NCBI GenBank assembly: GCA_015231815.1
Contig: JADGAW010000029.1
Location: forward strand, 1 to 16,165
Length of the DNA: 16,165 nt
DNA from: Nitrospinota bacterium
GTDB taxonomy: Bacteria > Nitrospinota_A > JADGAW01
Direction: 5' to 3'
Positions 1-8,100 of the stretch are shown in pieces. The notes beneath the pieces are model-generated. The model saw only the letters and a list, made by a program, of their open reading frames with translations, had not been told where the DNA came from and ran no database searches. The stretch's first letter is position 1; each line of letters begins with the position of its first letter. Position numbers and translations under genes: made by a program.

Positions 1-49
1 TTGAACTCATTCTCAGAAACAGCTTTGAGGCAGCTATTTCTTCCGAGGT

Positions 50-95
50 CAACTGAACAGCACCTTCACCTCTTGTTGAAGTCGCTGTTCAGTTG
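50..95. repeat. Long interrupted inverted repeat (hairpin) at the left edge
   Basis: Bases 50-61 (CAACTGAACAGC) are the exact reverse complement of 84-95 (GCTGTTCAGTTG). After two mismatches a second 5-bp stem forms between CTTCA (64-68) and TGAAG (77-81), leaving an 8-base loop. No T-run follows on either strand, so this is not a canonical intrinsic terminator. One reading frame open from the left edge (bases 3-56, ending EVN and TGA) stops inside the left arm. The hairpin could therefore sit at the 3' end of an upstream gene, but that frame is too short to identify. The rest of 1-235 holds no recognisable gene. Confidence 0.6.
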
Positions 96-120
96 AAAAT
101 CCGCTCAAGTCTTAAGCCAT

Positions 121-142
121 CAATTATCTCAAGAGTTAATTG
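121..142. repeat. Short imperfect palindrome upstream of lptE
   Basis: CAATTA (121-126) pairs with TAATTG (137-142). Inside it CTC (128-130) faces GAG (133-135), with a T-T mismatch on each side. It lies about 50 bases before the suggested lptE -10 element, so it could be an operator. AT-rich palindromes of this size also arise by chance. Confidence 0.25.
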
Positions 143-170
143 GTTTCTATCTTTGTCAAATGCACTCCCC

Positions 171-197
171 TTGGAGTCATTACAAATGGTATATAAT
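171..197 (+). promoter_or_regulatory. Possible sigma70-type promoter for lptE
   Basis: A perfect -10 hexamer TATAAT is at 192-197. The best upstream match is TTGGAG at 171-176, with a short 15-base spacer. Transcription would start near 204, leaving about a 30-base leader before the GTG at 236. The -10 is convincing but the -35 and the spacing are weak. Confidence 0.35.
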
Positions 198-235
198 TAA
201 TGGCGTGTAACTCAATTACCTTAAGCAAATAAAAC

Positions 236-757
236 GTGGTCTTCAAACTCAAAGCTTCATTACTCTTCATTGCATTTTCTCTTCTTGTTTCCTGTGGTTA
301 TACCGTTGGCGAAAGAGGTGTAAAAATCAATGATGAAACCTACGAAAAGGTCGCAGTTCCTGCTTTTCACAATAAAACAACGGAAGGGGGTATTGAGGCC
401 TATATAACAAAAGCATTGCGACAAAATATCATTGAAGAAGGAGCCTTCGAACTTACCATAAACAAAAATGCACACCTTATTATTGAAGGAAACGTTGTTG
501 GAGCTGGAACGGAGGTTCTTGCTATTGACCGAGCCGGTTCAGCAACAGAGTATCGTCTGACAATGGCTATTGCTTATACCGTTATTGATAATGTTACGGG
601 AAAAAACCTTTTTTCAGATACAATTTCAAGCAGATGGGACTACAAATATCAGGCAAACAGTATTGACAATAGAATTGCCCGAAATGATGCTTTGGAAAAC
701 CTGAGTAAAGAGATTGCCCGGGATATTCTTATGCTCCTCAAAGCAAGATACCGATAA
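236..757 (+). CDS. lptE: LptE-like LPS-assembly lipoprotein
   Basis: The 173-residue product starts with a lipoprotein signal: basic residues K4 and K6, a hydrophobic stretch, then the lipobox LVSC with Cys20 as lipidation site. The mature start CGYTVGERG is typical of LptE-family proteins. The later segment 'VAVPAFHNKTTEGGIEAYITKAL' style layout, followed by a beta-rich central part and a closing helix, also fits the family. In known systems LptE plugs the LptD barrel in the outer membrane and helps place lipopolysaccharide on the cell surface. The start is GTG with no clear Shine-Dalgarno; it gives an ideal signal-peptide length, which supports it. It is first of four co-directional genes and lies 31 bases before the chorismate enzyme. 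hldE downstream fits a lipopolysaccharide theme. LptE proteins diverge strongly, so the call rests on signal, length and overall pattern. Confidence 0.82.
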   Translation: MVFKLKASLLFIAFSLLVSCGYTVGERGVKINDETYEKVAVPAFHNKTTEGGIEAYITKALRQNIIEEGAFELTINKNAHLIIEGNVVGAGTEVLAIDRAGSATEYRLTMAIAYTVIDNVTGKNLFSDTISSRWDYKYQANSIDNRIARNDALENLSKEIARDILMLLKARYR

Positions 758-767
758 GTAAATCCCG

Positions 768-781
768 TTTACCTTCAACCT
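768..781 (+). repeat. Two heptamer units before the chorismate enzyme
   Basis: TTTACCT (768-774) and TCAACCT (775-781) lie in the 31-base gap between lptE and the next GTG at 789. They match the unit type that fills the gaps at 3954-4018 and 14704-14743. Two units alone could be chance, so the assignment rests on resemblance to the longer arrays. Confidence 0.4.
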
Positions 782-788
782 ATAGAGC

Positions 789-2291
789 GTGGAATTTAAC
801 CTTTCCGAAGAAAATTATAATGATGTCAGAAAAAGTTACGAAAAAGTCATTGTAACAGCAAAACTAAACCAATTTATCTCCCCCCTCAAGACCTACGAAG
901 GCTTAAAAAAAGAGCTGCCCTTCTCTGCTTTACTGGACAGTTGCGGCCTAAATCTTGAAACCTCCCGTTACTCATATATTGCCATTGAGGCAGAAGAAAT
1001 AATAAAGGCAAAAGGCAGGGTAATTCGTTATCAAAAAAATGATATAAACATTCGTTACACTGGTGACCCGCTTTACTTTATAAACGGCTACTTATCACGA
1101 AAAACATACCAAACCAAAAGCTCGTTTTTTTGTGGTGGCGGTATTGGATACTTTGCCTACGAAACCTACCGCTATTTTCAAAAAATTCCTCTGCCTCCTA
1201 TAGAACCGGAAAAGCTTCCCGACATTTACTTCTTCTTCCCTAAAGTGGTTCTTTGTTTTGATGAACTGGAAAAAAAGGTTTATATTTCCTATTCGCTGGA
1301 TAGTGCCAAAGAAGAATATAGTGAAGCAACAAACTTTATTGAGAAGGTTTTTACTGAAATCAAGGAAATAGAGCATGATGATAATGAAAGGATGAACTAT
1401 AAAGAAGATGTTGTTCAAAAGAATCTCTCCGCCGGGTTTCATGATGCTGACTACTCCTTTGCAGAAAATATAAATTTAAAAAAAATTCGCTCTCAAAAGG
1501 AATTTGAAGAAATGGTAAAAAAGGCAAAGGAGTATATTGCTGATGGAGATATTTATCAGGTTAACCTCTCACAAAGGTTTGAGTATGAAACGGAAAAAGA
1601 ACCATGGGAAATTTATAAAACATTACGGAAAATAAACCCCTCTCCTTTTTCTGCTTATTTACAACTGGAGGATTTGGTAATTATTTCCTCTTCTCCTGAA
1701 AGACTTATTAAAAAGAAAAACGATAAGCTGGAAACACGTCCCATCGCCGGCTCACGACCTCGTGGAATAAGTTCAGAACATGATGAAGAACTTTCAAAGG
1801 AACTGCTCTTGAACTCAAAAGAACTGGCAGAGCATATCATGATGATAGACCTTGAGCGCAACGATATTGGAAGGGTTTCTGAAAAAGGAAGTGTTATTCC
1901 TGAACCATCAATATTTATAGAAAACTACTCCCACGTTAAACATATTGTGAGTAATATAAGCGGAAAAGTTCTGAAAAGTGTTGACTGGATAGATATTCTC
2001 ATTTCGATGTTTCCCGGCGGAACGATTACCGGTTGTCCTAAAATAAGGTCGATGGAAATCATAGCAGAACTTGAGGAAATGAGAAGGGGAATTTATACCG
2101 GATCACTTGGTTGGATAGGATATAATGGGGACTTCGATTTGAACATTATTATCAGAACATTCCTGTGGCAAAACAAGCTTCTCTCCTTCTATACAGGAGC
2201 AGGAATTGTACATGATTCAATACCGGAAAACGAATATAAGGAAACCTTAAAAAAAGCTGAGGCATTAATTAGAACTATTACTATTGAGTGA
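789..2291 (+). CDS. Chorismate-utilising enzyme, PabB/TrpE component I family
   Basis: This 500-residue protein belongs to the anthranilate synthase / aminodeoxychorismate synthase component I family, which aminates chorismate using ammonia from a glutaminase partner. Visible family blocks include YSYIAIEA near the N-terminus, GDIYQVNLSQRF (about 250-262), PIAGSRPRG (318-326), AEHIMMIDLERND (about 354-367), FPGGTITGCPK (408-418) and GAGIVHDS near the end. At the position where classic PabB has its Lys nucleophile (PIKGT) this protein has Ala320, as in TrpE. The FPGGTITG block is more usual in PabB-type proteins, whereas TrpE usually has FPAGT. LLDS replaces the LLES associated with tryptophan feedback binding. 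Substrate output is therefore undecided between anthranilate and 4-amino-4-deoxychorismate. No glutaminase (TrpG/PabA) gene or lyase is in the window. Start GTG, no Shine-Dalgarno. The stop codon lies inside a heptad repeat array. Confidence 0.9.
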   Translation: MEFNLSEENYNDVRKSYEKVIVTAKLNQFISPLKTYEGLKKELPFSALLDSCGLNLETSRYSYIAIEAEEIIKAKGRVIRYQKNDINIRYTGDPLYFINGYLSRKTYQTKSSFFCGGGIGYFAYETYRYFQKIPLPPIEPEKLPDIYFFFPKVVLCFDELEKKVYISYSLDSAKEEYSEATNFIEKVFTEIKEIEHDDNERMNYKEDVVQKNLSAGFHDADYSFAENINLKKIRSQKEFEEMVKKAKEYIADGDIYQVNLSQRFEYETEKEPWEIYKTLRKINPSPFSAYLQLEDLVIISSSPERLIKKKNDKLETRPIAGSRPRGISSEHDEELSKELLLNSKELAEHIMMIDLERNDIGRVSEKGSVIPEPSIFIENYSHVKHIVSNISGKVLKSVDWIDILISMFPGGTITGCPKIRSMEIIAELEEMRRGIYTGSLGWIGYNGDFDLNIIIRTFLWQNKLLSFYTGAGIVHDSIPENEYKETLKKAEALIRTITIE

Positions 2292-2355
2292 GGGGTGAAA
2301 GGTTAAGAGTAACAGGTAATGAGTAACAAGTGATGAGCAATGAGTTTATCGTGAA
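2286..2355 (+). repeat. Left heptad array, purine-rich orientation
   Basis: From 2286 the sequence divides cleanly into 7-base units: GAGTGAG, GGGTGAA, AGGTTAA, GAGTAAC, AGGTAAT, GAGTAAC, AAGTGAT, GAGCAAT, GAGTTTA, TCGTGAA. The consensus is about GAGTGAA, the reverse complement of the TTCACTC units of the right array. The first unit covers the last codon and the stop of the preceding gene. It probably belongs to the same intergenic element as the right array, separated by a 35-base spacer (2356-2390). Confidence 0.75.
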
Positions 2356-2390
2356 GAGGAAAAGATTGTTTGGTCTTAGGTACAGAGATA

Positions 2391-2489
2391 TTAACTCTTA
2401 ACTCTTAACTCCTCACTATTCACTCTTTACTTTTCACTCCTCACTCTTAACTCATCACTCACAACTATTCACTATTTAACTATTCACTC
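2391..2489 (+). repeat. Right heptad array, pyrimidine-rich orientation, before hldE
   Basis: Fourteen consecutive units run to four bases before the hldE ATG: TTAACTC three times, then CTCACTA, TTCACTC, TTTACTT, TTCACTC, CTCACTC, TTAACTC, ATCACTC, ACAACTA, TTCACTA, TTTAACTA (8 bases) and TTCACTC. The consensus is T-T-[CA]-A-C-T-C. Bases 2432-2446 match the reverse complement of 2286-2300 at 14 of 15 positions, so the two arrays can pair in RNA in several 7-base registers. No Shine-Dalgarno lies between the array and the ATG. Confidence 0.8.
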
Positions 2490-2493
2490 ACGA

Positions 2494-3957
2494 ATGAATA
2501 AACTTTTCGACCATGTAACCAAACTTAAGAGTTCCCCGAGAATTCTTGTTGTAGGAGATATGATTCTTGATGATTATATCTGGGGAACAGTCAGCAGAAT
2601 TTCCCCTGAAGCTCCCGTACAGGTGGTGGAACAACAAAGAAACAACTTTGCCCTTGGCGGTGCTGCAAATGTTGCCAACAACCTCTCGACCTTAAACTGT
2701 AAAGTTGAAATGTTAGGGGTTATAGGAGATGATGATAACGGGAAAAAGCTCCTGAAACTGCTTAGAAAAGCCGGGATTAGCACCAAACCTGTTATTGTTG
2801 TTCCCGGAAGACCAACGACAATTAAAACAAGAGTTATAGCTCACAACCAGCAAATTCTCCGTATTGATAAAGAAGATAAAACCTCAATTGATAAAGAGCA
2901 TGAAGCGCTCATCCTAAAAAAGTTTGATGGAATAATAAAGGATATTGACGGCATTATTATCTCTGACTATCTCAAGGGGGTTGTAACAAAAAAAGTAGCA
3001 ACAAAAATCATTAAACAGGCAAAAAAACATAACAAAATTGTTATAGCTGACCCAAAAGGAAAAGACCTCTCGAAATTAAAGGGCTCAACCATCATTACTC
3101 CAAACCTCAAAGAAATTAAAGAAGCAGCCCCCATAAAAATTTCTTCGGAGCAGGAAATTGAACGGGCAATTCAATATATCTTTGGGCTTCTCGACCTTGA
3201 TTACATCCTGCTTACCCGTAGCGAAAAAGGCATGACCCTCTATAAAAAAGATGGTGGTTCCCTTAATATTCCAACTACTGCAAGAGAGGTTTATGATGTT
3301 ACCGGAGCAGGAGATACCGTTATTTCTGTTCTTATGATGGGACTTGTAACCGGACTAGAGATTGAAGATTCCTGTAAGCTGGCAAACAGAGCAGCGGGAA
3401 TTGCCGTTGGGAAAATAGGTGCTTCATCAATTACTTTGGACGAAATTATTGATGAACTTAAGGAAAACATAAATCACTCAGGAAAAAAAGTTGTTAGCTG
3501 GGAATCCATTACCCGCATTGCTTCCTTCTTAAAAAATCATAAGAAAAAGATTGTTTTCACCAATGGCTGCTTTGACCTCCTCCATTACGGTCATATAAAG
3601 TACCTGCAGGATGCAAAAGCTTTGGGAGATGTTCTTATTGTGGGCTTGAACAGCGATTCGTCGGTACAACGACTCAAGGGGAAAAAACGTCCTTTAATTA
3701 ACGAAAAAGAGAGGGCAAAACTTCTTGCGGCAATGGATTGTATAGATTATGTGGTAATTTTTTCTGAGGACACTCCCTTGGAAATCATTAAAACTGTTGG
3801 TCCGGATATTCTTGTTAAGGGAGGTGATTATACTCCTGATGAAGTTGTTGGAAAAGAACAGGTGGAGAAGTACGGGGGCAAGGTAAAGATTATTCCTCTG
3901 GTGAAAAATCTTTCCACAAGTACGATCGTTGACAAAATAGTTAAACTCAACAGTTAA
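2494..3957 (+). CDS. hldE: Bifunctional HldE: heptose-7-phosphate kinase / heptose-1-phosphate adenylyltransferase
   Basis: The 487-residue protein has the two-domain HldE (RfaE) layout. Residues about 1-325 are a PfkB/ribokinase-type kinase, with VVGDMILDDYIWG near the N-terminus, GGAANVANNL, the substrate-region TKTR-like segment and DVTGAGD (Asp274 as likely catalytic base). Residues about 345-487 are a nucleotidyltransferase, with TNGCFDLLHYGH (HxGH-type motif, His364 and His367), GLNSDSSV, VKGGDYTPDE and a STST block near the end. In known pathways the kinase makes D-glycero-beta-D-manno-heptose 1,7-bisphosphate. After dephosphorylation the second domain makes the ADP-heptose used for lipopolysaccharide inner core. 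The fused form is typical of many Gram-negative genomes. The epimerase HldD and the phosphatase GmhB are not in the window. No Shine-Dalgarno precedes the ATG; a pyrimidine-rich heptad array does. Confidence 0.96.
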   Translation: MNKLFDHVTKLKSSPRILVVGDMILDDYIWGTVSRISPEAPVQVVEQQRNNFALGGAANVANNLSTLNCKVEMLGVIGDDDNGKKLLKLLRKAGISTKPVIVVPGRPTTIKTRVIAHNQQILRIDKEDKTSIDKEHEALILKKFDGIIKDIDGIIISDYLKGVVTKKVATKIIKQAKKHNKIVIADPKGKDLSKLKGSTIITPNLKEIKEAAPIKISSEQEIERAIQYIFGLLDLDYILLTRSEKGMTLYKKDGGSLNIPTTAREVYDVTGAGDTVISVLMMGLVTGLEIEDSCKLANRAAGIAVGKIGASSITLDEIIDELKENINHSGKKVVSWESITRIASFLKNHKKKIVFTNGCFDLLHYGHIKYLQDAKALGDVLIVGLNSDSSVQRLKGKKRPLINEKERAKLLAAMDCIDYVVIFSEDTPLEIIKTVGPDILVKGGDYTPDEVVGKEQVEKYGGKVKIIPLVKNLSTSTIVDKIVKLNS

Positions 3958-4018
3958 CCTTCTAACCTTATAACTTTCCAACCTTTAACCTTCAAACTTT
4001 TTAACATTCCAACCTTCA
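3954..4018 (+). repeat. Octad array between hldE and the SGNH gene
   Basis: The gap is made wholly of 7-8 base units: TTAACCT, TCTAACCT, TATAACTT, TCCAACCT, TTAACCT, TCAAACTT, TTTAACAT, TCCAACCT, then TCA directly before the ATG at 4019. The consensus is about T-C-N-A-A-C-C-T. The first unit contains the hldE stop codon. Only the pyrimidine orientation is present; there is no opposing arm. There is no Shine-Dalgarno. Confidence 0.75.
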
Positions 4019-5143
4019 ATGCTAAGAAACTCTTTTATATTGCTTATAGTATCAATTGTATTCTTTTTATTGCTTCTGGAAGGAGCACTGAGGTTCATAA
4101 ACCCTGAAGATATTGAAATAAGAATGTATCAGTTTTCCCGCTCAATTATTCAGTGTTACTTTTCTGAACCTGATCAAATCCTTGGCTGGAGATATAAAAG
4201 AAACGGTGAAACCGCCTTTAATAATATCGAATTTAAAACAACAATAAAGACCAATTCACTGGGGTTTAGGGATGATGAGTTTGAAAAGAAGAAGAAAGAA
4301 GGAGCCACTAGAATTGCCTTTCTTGGTGATTCATTTGCCTTTGGCTGGGGAGCGGAAAAAAACGAAGTTTTTAGTGAACAAATTGAAGCCTCTTCCCATA
4401 AAAAAATAGAGTCTTATAACTTCGGTGTTTCCGGTTATTCAACACTTCAGGAATATTTGCTTTTTAAACATGAGGTTCTTCAATTTAATCCTGATATTGC
4501 CGTTATTGTCTTTTACGACAATGATGTTAACGACAACTTTGATGCAATGTCTCGCCCAGTATTAAAGAAAACATCGGAGGGTTTTGTAACCGACTATCAA
4601 GGTGTAACTCCGGAAAATTTTCAGGCATTTATTCATCAGGACAAATCATTTCTTGAAACTGGCTTAAAAAAAACGGTTGGACATTTCCTCAAAAATATCA
4701 AGAATTTCTTTCGCCAAAACTCATATGCCTACAACTTTATCTCTAAAAGAACCAAGCAACTCGAGAGAAAACTAAAAGCAGAAAACAATGGTAAAAAGAA
4801 AGAGACAAAATGGCTTGCTGAAGAATATATTTTAAAAAAGTGGGTTAAGCTTTGTCAGGAACAAAATATAAAGTTATTTATCGCAATTATTCCCAATAAA
4901 CTTGAAATTCAAACACATACAATAAACCTAAACGGCGGAAAGATATACAAAAATCCCAACAGAAAAAAGATGGTTACCTTTTGCAAAGAAAACAAAATCC
5001 CCTACCTTGACGTAACGGAACAATTATCCCAAGAAGAAAAAGAACACTACCATTACCGTCTTGATGACCATTTCACTCCATTTGGTCACAGACATTACGC
5101 ACAGCAACTCTTGCAAAAAATAGCCCCTTTAATAGAAGAGTAA
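4019..5143 (+). CDS. Membrane-anchored SGNH/GDSL-type hydrolase
   Basis: The 374-residue protein has one N-terminal hydrophobic segment (about 6-20), which suggests an inner-membrane anchor with the catalytic domain outside the cytoplasm. The SGNH blocks are all visible: FLGDSFAFGWG (Ser105), YNFGVSGYS (Gly138 region), FYDNDVND (Asn168 region) and LDDHFTPFGH near the C-terminus (Asp349 and His351). This family contains esterases, acetylesterases and O-acyltransferase partners acting on polysaccharides, lipids and cell-wall sugars. Next to hldE and lptE, a role in trimming or acylating surface polysaccharide is a reasonable inference, but the substrate cannot be read from sequence. It is last of four co-directional genes and ends 11 bases from the stop of the convergent oxoprolinase gene. 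A second, shorter SGNH-type gene lies at the right edge. Confidence 0.85.
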   Translation: MLRNSFILLIVSIVFFLLLLEGALRFINPEDIEIRMYQFSRSIIQCYFSEPDQILGWRYKRNGETAFNNIEFKTTIKTNSLGFRDDEFEKKKKEGATRIAFLGDSFAFGWGAEKNEVFSEQIEASSHKKIESYNFGVSGYSTLQEYLLFKHEVLQFNPDIAVIVFYDNDVNDNFDAMSRPVLKKTSEGFVTDYQGVTPENFQAFIHQDKSFLETGLKKTVGHFLKNIKNFFRQNSYAYNFISKRTKQLERKLKAENNGKKKETKWLAEEYILKKWVKLCQEQNIKLFIAIIPNKLEIQTHTINLNGGKIYKNPNRKKMVTFCKENKIPYLDVTEQLSQEEKEHYHYRLDDHFTPFGHRHYAQQLLQKIAPLIEE

Positions 5144-5154
5144 ATCATTACTTT

Positions 5155-8100
5155 TTACGGTTTCCCAAAACCTCCACCTCCTGGAGTTTTTATGGTTATT
5201 GATTCCCCGGCTTTTACCTTAATGGAAAACTTTCCCTTTAATGTTTCAATAGTATTTCCAGAAATCTTTGTGTCACTTCCAGCTTGAGCCTTTCCTCCTC
5301 CATTGATTCCAAAAGGGTTAGTACGTCGTCTTTCAGAAAGCAGGCTTACATCCATATCTTCAAGAAAGGTTAGTGTACGAACAACGCCATTTCCACCATT
5401 CCACCTGCCCTTTCCAAAACTATTTTTTCGTATCGAAAATTCCTTTACCAATACTGGGTAACGTGATTCAAGAACTTCCGGATCGGTAATTCGCGTATTG
5501 GTCATATGAGTGTGTACTGCATCCTGACCATGAAATCCTTCCCCTGCCCCGGAACCTCCGGCAATGGTTTCGTAATACTGGTATTTTTCATTTCCAAAGG
5601 TTAAGTTGTTCATGGTTCCTTGTCCAGCAGCACATTCATTTAAAGCAGCAAGTAAAACATCAACGATTTTCATGGAGGTCTCTACATTTCCACCAACCGC
5701 CGCCGCCGGATATTTCGGGTTAAGAATCGACCCCTTCGGAATAATTATTTTTACCGAACGTAACGCCCCTTCATTTAACGGAATTTGCTCCTCCACAAGG
5801 CAGCGAAGAACATACAATACTGCTGATTTGGTTACTGCTAAAGGAGCATTGAGGTTACCTTCCATTTGCTGAGATGTTCCGGTGAAGTCAATAACTCCAC
5901 TCCCCGTTTCCTTGTTAATTGCAACCTTTACCTTAATTTTTTGACCATCATCAAGAAAGTCCTCGAACTCTCCTCCTTGAAGTTTTTTTAATACCTTTGC
6001 GACACAATGTGCAGCATTTTTCTGCACATGCTTCATATAAGCGTTTACGGTGTTAAGTCCGTAATATGCAATCATTGCATGAAGCTCCTGCGCTCCTCTT
6101 TCATTTGCAGCAACCTGTGCCTTGAGATCAGCAATATTCTCATCAGGATTTCTTGCAGGATAGTTTCCAGAGGTTAAAAGGGTTCTTATTTTCTTTTCAA
6201 GAAACTTCCCCCCTTTCACCAAGGTAAAATTGTCGATAATAACCCCTTCTTCATGAATATTACGGGAAAAAGGTGGCATGGAACCAGGAGAAATACCACC
6301 AATATCTGCGTGATGCCCCCTACTTGCAACATAGAAAATAATCTGGTCAGTATTTCCCTTCAACACACTCTGACCCTTTGCTGCATTACCTTTAACGGGG
6401 AATTTGAATATTGGCGTAACAACGGTTATATCAGGAAGATGAGAGCCGCCCTTGTAAGGGTTATTGGAAACAAAAACATCCCCCTGCTGAATGTTATTTT
6501 TGTTCTCCAGTATGATCGACTTTACGGTTTCCCCCATTGCCCCAAGGTGAACCGGAATATGTGGTGCGTTTGCCACAAGATTTCCCTCTGCATTAAAAAT
6601 GGCACAACTGAAATCAAGCCGTTCTTTGATATTAACGGAAGTAGCAGTCTTTTCCAAAGCAAGCCCCATTTGCTCTGCAACCGACATAAAGAGATTATTA
6701 AAAACCTCCAACATCACCGGGTTACAGGTCGTTCCAATATTTTTTCCTTTTTTCGAACCTTTATTGCCTTCAAGAAAAATATTTCCATCCTTTGTAACAT
6801 GAGCTTCCCACCCCTTTTCCACAACGATAGTGCTATTTTCTTCGCAAATAATTGCCGGACCTTTAATTATGGCTTTTTCATAAAGCTCATCTCGCATAAA
6901 TAGTGATGATTTTTGCCAACTTCCATCAAAAAATGGTTTTTGTTGAACCGGCAAGCATGCCTTTCCTGTATCAGGTATGGGCTTAAGATTGAGGTACCTG
7001 TCTGAACTTTGAACAATTGCTTCAACCTGAATTGAATCGATAATGATATTCTTATCGCTGAAAGTAAACCCGTAGGTAAGCCGGTACTGCTCTTCAAAAC
7101 TTTTCAATATTTCTTGATACTTAGTAAGAGCCACAGTTACGGAAGTATTTGTACCCTCATATTTAAGACGGAGGAAATGGTGTATATTCAGGTCAACATC
7201 TTTACCAAACTGTTTGACTATTTCCGCCTTGCACAAACAAGAAAGTGCCTTTATTTCTTCATGTACTTTCACGAGGTTTTTCTGATTAAAACCCCATTCA
7301 ATGGTTTTTTCTTTAATCATTCGCTGATCTGCCAAGCCGATACCAAGAGCAGACAACACCCCTGCGTGAGGGTGCAGAAATATTCTTTTCATCCCAAGTG
7401 AATCGGCTAGACGACAGGCATGTTGTCCTCCTGCCCCTCCAAAAGAACAAAGGGTGTATTCCGTAACATCGTATCCTCTGCTAACCGATATTTCCTTAAT
7501 TGCCAACGCCATCTTTTCAACGGCAATGTGCATAAAACCCTCAGCAACTTCTTCCCTTGAGAGGATTTGTCCGGTAGCCTTATTAATTTTTTGTGTAAGA
7601 ACATCAAATTTATTTACAACAATTTCTGTATCAAGTCCTTCATTACCCTCTTTTCCAAAAACTTTAGGGAAATTATCCGGGTCTATTTTTCCAAGAAGCA
7701 GGTTTGCGTCAGTTACAGTAAGAGGTCCTCCTTTTCGATAACATGCAGGACCAGGATTTGAACCGGCACTTTCAGGGCCAACCAGAAAACGTTGACCATC
7801 AAAAGAGAGAATGGAACCGCCTCCTGCTGCAATGGTATTTATTTTCATCATTGGCGACCGCATTCTCACCCCGGATATTTCCGTTTCATAAACCCGCTCA
7901 TAGCCTCCGTTATAGTGGCAGACATCAGTGGAAGTTCCTCCCATATCAAAACCAATCATTTTTTTTACTCCTGCTTGCGAAGCGGTTTTGACCATTCCCA
8001 CCACTCCACCAGCAGGACCATAAAGACTACTGTCCTTTCCATGAAAGTAACGTGCATCTGCAAGTCCACCATTTGACTGCATAAGAAAAACATTTGTTTT

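Noticed and set aside
3..56. Partial coding frame ending EVN at the left edge
   Set aside because: Only 17 codons and no recognisable family, and other frames are also open nearby; mentioned only with the hairpin.
2356..2390. Possible CRISPR-like or phage attachment site in the spacer between heptad arrays
   Set aside because: No spaced identical repeats and no cas genes; the spacer is short, unique sequence.
5606..8076. Several plus-strand open frames inside the oxoprolinase gene
   Set aside because: They are antisense to an intact, highly conserved 1212-residue protein, have no family motifs and no start signals of note.
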